From NCBI GenBank assembly GCA_003457075.1, contig DMIY01000216.1, positions 1 through 10,013 of the forward strand: DNA of 10,013 bases, written 5' to 3'. The notes under the pieces are model-generated. The model was not told the DNA's origin. It worked only from the letters and a program-made list of their open reading frames with translations, and searched no databases. Each line of letters begins with the position of its first letter. Within the stretch, counting starts at the first letter, position 1. This document shows positions 6,288 through 10,013 of the stretch, piece after piece. The stretch comes from Desulfotomaculum sp. (lineage in GTDB: Bacteria; Bacillota; Desulfotomaculia; Desulfotomaculales; Nap2-2B). A program made the position numbers and the translations under genes.

Positions 6288-6628
6288 AAGTATGAGTGAC
6301 TATCCAGCAAGGCCGCTCAGGGCAGGCATGACCCGGCATTCACATGGTTATCCTCTGCTTGCTACTACTTTTTCTTAACCTTGATTATGCGCGATTTATG
6401 AAAGAAAAAACTGTCAGTGAATACCTGGTCACCCGCTCACTCCACCGCGATCGCGCCGACAGCACCATGCTTTCATTTGAAACTAATTTTCGACAAAATA
6501 CAACTATTGCTTTGAAATTTTATCCACAGCCAGATTCCTTGACTGATCAGTTATTAACAGACTTATCCACATTATCCACAGGATTTAATCCACAGCAATT
6601 TCTTCCCTAGCCCAAAAACTGTAAATAA
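6288..6628. other. Gene-poor convergent gap between the Uma2 gene and tsaD
   Basis: These 341 bases lie between the two convergent stop codons. A plus-strand open frame of 88 codons starts at 6344, but it has no ribosome binding site, a low-complexity hydrophobic beginning and no recognisable motif, and its end simply translates the repeated TTATCCACA units, so I do not call it a gene. A perfect 10-bp palindrome CGCGATCGCG lies at 6446-6455. The rightmost part holds the DnaA-box cluster, followed by an AT-rich stretch. No clear hairpin-plus-T terminator was found for either flanking gene. Confidence 0.6.
6520..6594 (+). promoter_or_regulatory. Cluster of five DnaA-box-like 9-mers
   Basis: Three exact copies of TTATCCACA, a high-affinity DnaA box, lie at 6520-6528, 6563-6571 and 6572-6580, the last two directly abutting. 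Two one-mismatch copies, TTATTAACA (6551-6559) and TAATCCACA (6586-6594), fill in the array. All point the same way. No dnaA, dnaN, gidA or rpmH is nearby, and genes to both sides lie mainly on the same strand, which argues against this being the chromosomal origin. A DnaA-titrating or replication-control site is the best inference. Confidence 0.75.
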
Positions 6629-7651
6629 TTAATACTTTTCTTCACCCAATTTTAACCCGGGTACGGCATTTAAGGTAAGGGGAGCCAGATCTGAACGCAA
6701 GTACTTATAATAAGCGGCACAACCAATCATGGCCGCGTTATCTGTACACAACAGCGGCGGTGGATAAACCACAGGCCGCATTTGCTGCCCGGCCTGCTCT
6801 TTTAAATGCGACCGCAGGCGTTCGTTAGCCGCCACCCCGCCAGCCAGAAGAACAGCGTTTGCCCCGTACTTTTCCGCAGCCTGCAGGGTTTTACTCACCA
6901 AAACATCCACCACAGCCTTTTGAAAAGAAGCAGCCATGTCTTTCATATTAACCTCTTCACATTGCTGTCCGGCCCGCCGCAAGTAATTAACCACTGCTGT
7001 TTTTAAACCACTGAAACTAAAATCCAGCGTTCCCTCCTCCAGGTACGCACGCGGCAAAGGAATAGCTTCTTCCTTCCCACCATGTGCCAACTTATCAATC
7101 AGGGGCCCCCCCGGGTAGCCCAGGCCCATGGTACGGGCTACTTTGTCAAAAGCTTCTCCGGCCGCATCGTCACGTGTACAGCCTACCAGTTGATAACTAC
7201 CGTGCCGTGCAATCAAAACCAGATCCGTATGACCTCCGCTTGCCACCAGGCAAATCAGGGGAAAAGAAAGGTCCAGCTCCACCAGAAAATTGGCATAAAC
7301 ATGCCCTTCCAGATGATTTACAGCCAACAATGGTATATCCAGGGCACAGGCAACAGCCTTGGCCGCCGCCACCCCTACCAGCAAAGCGCCTGCCAGACCC
7401 GGACCGTAAGTAACCCCAACAGCGTCCAGAGCCTGAAAATCCAGGCCGGCTTCATCCAATGCCCTTTGTATTACGCCATTAATTAATTCCAGGTGTTTGC
7501 GGGAAGCAACTTCAGGCACCACCCCGCCGAATTTTTTATGTATCTCCACTTGAGAAGAAATAACATTAGAGAGTATTTCTTTCCCATCGGCAACCACCGC
7601 AGCACACGTCTCGTCGCACGATGTTTCTATAGCCAGTATCTTTACACTCAC
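6629..7651 (-). CDS. tsaD: tRNA N6-adenosine threonylcarbamoyltransferase TsaD
   Basis: Transfers the threonylcarbamoyl group from TC-AMP to A37 of ANN-decoding tRNAs, working with TsaB and TsaE in the cytoplasm. The 340 residues are the normal length for this ASKHA-fold (Kae1/YgjD) enzyme. Motifs are LAIETSCDET (6-15), GGVVPEVASRKHLE (42-55), VTYGPGLAGALLVG (80-93), NHLEGH (112-117), SGGHTDL (138-144), GEAFDKVART (165-174), FSFSGLKTAV (211-220), LLAGGVAANERLR (268-280) and CTDNAAMI (302-309). Metal ligands are likely H113, H117 and D304. The start is GTG (7651) with a weak GAGAG upstream, so translation may be modest. It follows the sirtuin gene after 72 bp; tsaB and tsaE are not in the window. 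Confidence 0.97.
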   Translation of the reverse strand: MSVKILAIETSCDETCAAVVADGKEILSNVISSQVEIHKKFGGVVPEVASRKHLELINGVIQRALDEAGLDFQALDAVGVTYGPGLAGALLVGVAAAKAVACALDIPLLAVNHLEGHVYANFLVELDLSFPLICLVASGGHTDLVLIARHGSYQLVGCTRDDAAGEAFDKVARTMGLGYPGGPLIDKLAHGGKEEAIPLPRAYLEEGTLDFSFSGLKTAVVNYLRRAGQQCEEVNMKDMAASFQKAVVDVLVSKTLQAAEKYGANAVLLAGGVAANERLRSHLKEQAGQQMRPVVYPPPLLCTDNAAMIGCAAYYKYLRSDLAPLTLNAVPGLKLGEEKY

Positions 7652-7723
7652 CCTATATCTCTCAACCTTCCAAAGAAAATAGCTTAGTACATTTCCACGT
7701 AAAAACAGTACCCAAACGCCAGG

Positions 7724-8482
7724 TCAGCCATTCTGCAGCGACTCTCCCAACACGTTCATCAGGTCTTGAAAAACCGTCCCTGCTGAATGATGTATAACCA
7801 GTTCCGCCTGCTCGTCCCAGGGGGTAGAGTTATGATTTATAATTACCAGTTTTCGTGCCAGTTGGGGCAGACCTGCCACCGGATGCACAGTGAGGCTACT
7901 GCCCACTACCAGCAGCAACTGGCAGCCGGATAATATTTGCGTGGCTTCAAAAAAATCCTCACTCATTTGATCCTCGAATAAAACTACGTTGGGGCGAAGA
8001 ACGCCACCACATTTCTCACACAAAGGAGGATTTTGACCACTATTGAGCAAAGTAACCAACAAATCAAAAGAGTAATCTGCCGCACACTTCATACAACGAC
8101 AGGTCCGCAGATGTCCATGTACCTCCCACACACACCGGGAACCGGCCTTGCGGTGGAGACCATCGATATTCTGAGTAATTACCCCCAGCAGGTAGCCCAG
8201 TTTTTCCAGTCGTGCCAGTGCAAGGTGAGCATTGTTAGGTTGACAAGCAACATAAGATGTCCAGCGCGTCATGTTAAGCTCATAAAAAGCAACAGGGTCG
8301 CGACGCAGTGCAGTTAAGCTGGCGGTTTTAATCGGGTCATACTTTGTCCATAATCCCGTTCCCGGACTGCGAAAATCCGGTATTCCACTTTCGGTGCTGA
8401 TGCCTGCTCCCGTAAGAGCAAAGTTACGGTCACAACTCCGCAACAAGTCAGCCAAAGCAGCAACCTGTTCATGGTAATTCAC
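7724..8482 (-). CDS. Sir2-family NAD-dependent protein deacetylase (sirtuin)
   Basis: Removes acetyl groups from protein lysines using NAD, releasing nicotinamide and O-acetyl-ADP-ribose. The 252-residue protein has ALTGAGISTESGIPDFR (22-38), TQNIDGLH (103-110), the catalytic histidine H122 in EVHG, the zinc cysteines C130-x2-C133 and C155-x2-C158, NVVLFED (165-171), VVGSSLTVHPVAGLP (192-206) and LVIINHN (212-218). The acyl-pocket Tyr/Arg pair of CobB/SIRT5-type desuccinylases is not evident after FRSPGTGLW, so it is more likely a deacetylase of the bacterial/class U kind. The start is GTG (8482) with GGGGGTG 5 nt upstream. It begins 26 bp after the nucleotidase gene and precedes tsaD. It consumes NAD, whose synthesis genes lie at the other end of the window, but no operon links them. 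Confidence 0.93.
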   Translation of the reverse strand: MNYHEQVAALADLLRSCDRNFALTGAGISTESGIPDFRSPGTGLWTKYDPIKTASLTALRRDPVAFYELNMTRWTSYVACQPNNAHLALARLEKLGYLLGVITQNIDGLHRKAGSRCVWEVHGHLRTCRCMKCAADYSFDLLVTLLNSGQNPPLCEKCGGVLRPNVVLFEDQMSEDFFEATQILSGCQLLLVVGSSLTVHPVAGLPQLARKLVIINHNSTPWDEQAELVIHHSAGTVFQDLMNVLGESLQNG

Positions 8483-8508
8483 TTCGTCACCCCCACTTGT
8501 GTTTTTCT

Positions 8509-9096
8509 TTATAAAATATTTTTTTGCCTTCCGGCAGCATTAAACTCCAAACGTTCAATAAGATTATAAATTTCCTGCCAGGAATAGCTTCGCCCGACCA
8601 GAGGCGGTAATTCGCCCTGATTATAAGGCGCGTCAAGTAAAATTACTGGAATACCACAGTCACTAACCTGGCATGCATTTTTAAGGCTGTCTTCAACCAG
8701 AAGGTCTATTGCCATTTTAGTGCAGGTTGCTCTTTTGTCATGTTGACCCAGCAATATCAGATGATCATACGGAACCCCGCGCTCTTGCAGCCATATTTTC
8801 GTCGAAAGAAGATATTTATCCTCGCGAGCAGAAACAAGATAGATAGTATGTTTTGTGCTTAACATGTTCAAGTATTTATTCGCACCATCTTTTAGAACAG
8901 GTTTCCCAATTAAAACCTCTTCCCTGTCGCAGATAAACCTGTGCATATCTGCTACTTTAATACCGTATGCCTTGAAAATATCATAGTCATCAATATCTTC
9001 CAGCTTTAGGCCGGCGCCAAAATAATCATTCATTTCACGAACTAAAATAGAAAAAGTATCAGCAATAACCCCATCTATATCTACGCCTATATGCAT
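8509..9096 (-). CDS. HAD-superfamily 5'-nucleotidase-like hydrolase (NT5C type)
   Basis: Predicted phosphohydrolase of the haloacid dehalogenase fold, resembling 5'(3')-deoxyribonucleotidase/NT5C and YqfW-like proteins; the substrate is unknown. The 195 residues show motif I GVDIDGVIADT (4-14) with D6 as nucleophile and D8 as acid/base, a helical cap at about 15-65, motif II YLVSAR (86-91), a likely motif III lysine near 121-127, and motif IV DLLVEDS (131-137). The ATG at 9096 is chosen because AAGGGTG lies 6 nt upstream; a GTG nine bases earlier falls inside that site. It starts a three-gene run (nucleotidase, sirtuin, tsaD) on one strand with short gaps. Its own promoter is not clear, only TATAAA-like AT-rich sequence upstream. 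Confidence 0.85.
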   Translation of the reverse strand: MHIGVDIDGVIADTFSILVREMNDYFGAGLKLEDIDDYDIFKAYGIKVADMHRFICDREEVLIGKPVLKDGANKYLNMLSTKHTIYLVSAREDKYLLSTKIWLQERGVPYDHLILLGQHDKRATCTKMAIDLLVEDSLKNACQVSDCGIPVILLDAPYNQGELPPLVGRSYSWQEIYNLIERLEFNAAGRQKNIL

Positions 9097-9140
9097 TTTA
9101 AACACCCTTTTTTAATGCCTATTTTTTATACCGCTTCATA

Positions 9141-9176
9141 TTAAAGAAAGCCGACAATTAAGTTATTCATGCCGGC
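9141..9176 (-). terminator. Probable rho-independent terminator after the 108-aa protein gene
   Basis: On the minus strand GCCGGCA pairs with TGTCGGC (9170-9176 with 9150-9156, one G-U pair, 13-nt loop), followed by TTTCTTTAA. It lies about 45 bp past the stop codon. The T-tract is interrupted, so termination may be partial. Confidence 0.55.
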
Positions 9177-9219
9177 CCGGCAACCTCCTTTCCCGTCACC
9201 GCAAATATACATCAATGCT

Positions 9220-9546
9220 TCAAGAATTGCTCCTGTTGCCATCGACCTTCACGTAGAGAGCATTTCCCGGTTCATCAAATATGGCTTCGTACCTCCCCTT
9301 TAGATTAATACCAAAGTGTTTAAAGAAACCCTTGCCAAATACCTTGGTCTTCTTTATCTGTATACCATCTTCTTTCACAGCACGAACACGTATAGTTTTT
9401 GAATCATTATCATAAGACAGCTCAACGTATTGCGCACCCAGTTTCTCTCTGGCCACTTTATTTAAAACAATCGAACTTTTTGAAAAGGACACCATGGGTG
9501 CTTTTTCTGCTTTCTCTCCACGAGGTTTATATACCTCGAAAACCAT
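9220..9546 (-). CDS. Uncharacterised 108-residue protein
   Basis: I do not recognise this protein. It is small and rich in Lys and Arg with regular beta-strand/helix alternation, and has no signal peptide or membrane segment. Visible parts are an N-terminal YKPRGEKAEKAP tail (6-17), then VSFSKSSIVLNKVAREKLG (19-37) with YVELSYDNDSKTIRVRAV (40-57), then KKTKVFGKGFFKHFG (65-79) with YEAIFDEPGNALYVKV (86-101). The two halves look like a diverged internal duplication (helix, then a strand-turn-strand around Asp). The pattern loosely recalls swapped-hairpin (AbrB-type) regulators, but this is a guess. The ATG at 9546 has AAGGAGATG 6 nt upstream; earlier in-frame ATGs fall in or before that site. 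It is monocistronic, with a consensus promoter and its own terminator, so it is probably well expressed. Confidence 0.75.
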   Translation of the reverse strand: MVFEVYKPRGEKAEKAPMVSFSKSSIVLNKVAREKLGAQYVELSYDNDSKTIRVRAVKEDGIQIKKTKVFGKGFFKHFGINLKGRYEAIFDEPGNALYVKVDGNRSNS

Positions 9547-9577
9547 AGTTATCATCTCCTTTTGTTTCCTGAAAGTC

Positions 9578-9607
9578 ATTATACCTTATCTCAAAAGATC
9601 ATGTCAA
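9578..9607 (-). promoter_or_regulatory. Consensus sigma-A promoter of the 108-aa protein gene
   Basis: On the minus strand an exact TTGACA (9602-9607) and an exact TATAAT (9578-9583) are separated by 18 bp, about 30 bp before the start codon. This is the best-matching promoter in the window. Transcription should start near 9571. Confidence 0.85.
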
Positions 9608-9612
9608 ACCCC

Positions 9613-9644
9613 AAATTGCAATTTTACAATCACAGGATATCCTG
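9613..9644. promoter_or_regulatory. Two perfect 12-bp palindromes just upstream of the promoter
   Basis: AAATTGCAATTT (9613-9624) and CAGGATATCCTG (9633-9644) are both perfect palindromes. Their centres are exactly 20 bp apart, near -47 and -67 relative to the predicted start of the 108-aa protein gene. The positions suit activator or operator sites on one face of the helix. The two sequences differ from each other, so they need not bind the same protein. Confidence 0.4.
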
Positions 9645-9678
9645 CCGGTGGAAAAACCCAGGGTATGTCCAGGCCATG

Positions 9679-9716
9679 ATTGAAAAAACCGGATTTTCCT
9701 TTCAAAGGAGTCCGGT
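9679..9716 (-). terminator. Second hairpin terminator downstream of rpsU
   Basis: On the minus strand ACCGGA/TCCGGT (9711-9716 with 9688-9693) encloses CCTTT/AAAGG, with a small internal loop, and is followed by TTTTTTC. It lies about 120 bp past rpsU and ahead of the 108-aa gene promoter. It is probably a back-up terminator for rpsU, or the end of an unseen small transcript from 9717-9797. Confidence 0.65.
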
Positions 9717-9797
9717 CAACATCAGGTTATGGTAAAATAGTTATTATTGTTGCGATTATTGCACCAGCATAACTTTGGTGCGACACACTTAATCAAA

Positions 9798-9829
9798 CAA
9801 TGCCTGGCAGGTGAAACAGCCAGGCATTG
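9798..9829 (-). terminator. rpsU terminator hairpin
   Basis: A perfect 11-bp stem, CAATGCCTGGC/GCCAGGCATTG, with a 10-nt loop begins 8 bp after the rpsU stop codon. On the minus strand it is followed by TTTGATT, and on the plus strand by TCTTTTATT. It is clearly a terminator for rpsU and could work in both directions. Confidence 0.8.
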
Positions 9830-9837
9830 TCTTTTAT

Positions 9838-10013
9838 TCAATGATACTTGCGCCTGCGTGCAGCCAGCGACTTCTTCTTTCGCCGCACACTCGGTTTTTC
9901 ATAATGTTCATGTTTCCTGGCTTCTGCCAGTACACCCGCTTTTTGACAGGTTCGTTTAAAACGACGGAGGGCGCTGTCCAGCGTTTCGTTTTTGCCAACA
10001 CGTACCTCTGCCA
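9838..10013 (-). CDS. rpsU: 30S ribosomal protein S21 (first base of the start codon lies outside)
   Basis: Small basic protein of the 30S subunit platform, near the anti-Shine-Dalgarno end of 16S rRNA, needed for efficient initiation. The readable frame gives [19 protein letters not shown], then [20 protein letters not shown] and a Lys/Arg-rich tail ending [10 protein letters not shown]; with the initiator Met it is 58 residues, the usual Firmicute length. The window ends in the start codon (xTG, base x at 10014), so start choice and upstream signals cannot be judged. A strong hairpin terminator follows directly, so it is the last gene of its unit. Confidence 0.96.
   Translation of the reverse strand, partial: AEVRVGKNETLDSALRRFKRTCQKAGVLAEARKHEHYEKPSVRRKKKSLAARRRKYH

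Noticed and set aside
6446..6455. CGCGATCGCG palindrome (HIP1-like)
   Set aside because: A single 10-bp copy. HIP1 enrichment is a cyanobacterial trait and cannot be judged from one site; nothing else suggests cyanobacteria.
6344..6610. 88-codon plus-strand open frame between the Uma2 gene and tsaD
   Set aside because: No ribosome binding site, no recognisable motif, and its last third only translates the DnaA-box repeats (LSTLST-like). Explained better as non-coding.
6520..6660. Chromosomal origin of replication (DnaA boxes followed by AT-rich DNA)
   Set aside because: No dnaA, dnaN, rpmH or gidA nearby, no DnaA-trio-like unwinding motif seen, and genes on both sides lie on the same strand, so there is no switch in gene direction as expected at oriC.
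9159..9200. Minus-strand AAAGGAGGTT followed by an ATG and a short frame (MNNLIVGFL)
   Set aside because: The spacing to the ATG is about 13 nt or more, the frame has 9 codons, and it overlaps the terminator stem. Probably not translated.

Overview
The window looks like the chromosome of a Gram-positive, probably spore-forming clostridial bacterium of the Desulfotomaculum/Pelotomaculum type. This rests on strong purine-rich ribosome binding sites, many GTG starts, intermediate GC, Bacillus/Clostridium-like PanD and S21 proteins, and a pan-nad gene order. The genus is an inference. All genes but one lie on the minus strand, so transcription mostly runs from high to low coordinates.

From the right end: rpsU (ribosomal protein S21, lacking only the first base of its start codon) ends at a strong hairpin terminator. 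A gap of about 290 bp follows, holding a second terminator, two 12-bp palindromes and a consensus promoter. This promoter drives an unrecognised 108-aa protein that ends at its own terminator. A HAD-type nucleotidase, a Sir2-family NAD-dependent deacylase and tsaD (tRNA t6A synthesis) follow in one direction.

The convergent gap between tsaD and a lone plus-strand Uma2-family nuclease-like gene (341 bp) carries no convincing gene. It does carry a tight cluster of five same-orientation DnaA-box-like 9-mers, three of them exact TTATCCACA. This is the most unusual signal in the window.

The left half is a cofactor block on the minus strand: folK, then a strong promoter, then a Rossmann/DUF2520 protein (candidate alternative ketopantoate reductase), panB, panC, panD, nadA and nadB (running off the left edge). 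Together these cover pantothenate synthesis (ketopantoate, pantoate, beta-alanine, pantothenate) and the aspartate-to-quinolinate steps of NAD synthesis; PanD and NadB both consume L-aspartate. The 206-bp gap before panB holds a structured segment bounded by a 10-bp inverted repeat. The panB-panC gap holds what looks like a decayed dispersed repeat.

No CRISPR array, insertion sequence, tRNA, rRNA or phage gene was found. Most of the window is ordinary housekeeping DNA. The features worth a second look are the DnaA-box cluster, the DUF2520 protein and its leader, the structured segment before panB, and the 108-aa protein with its promoter region.
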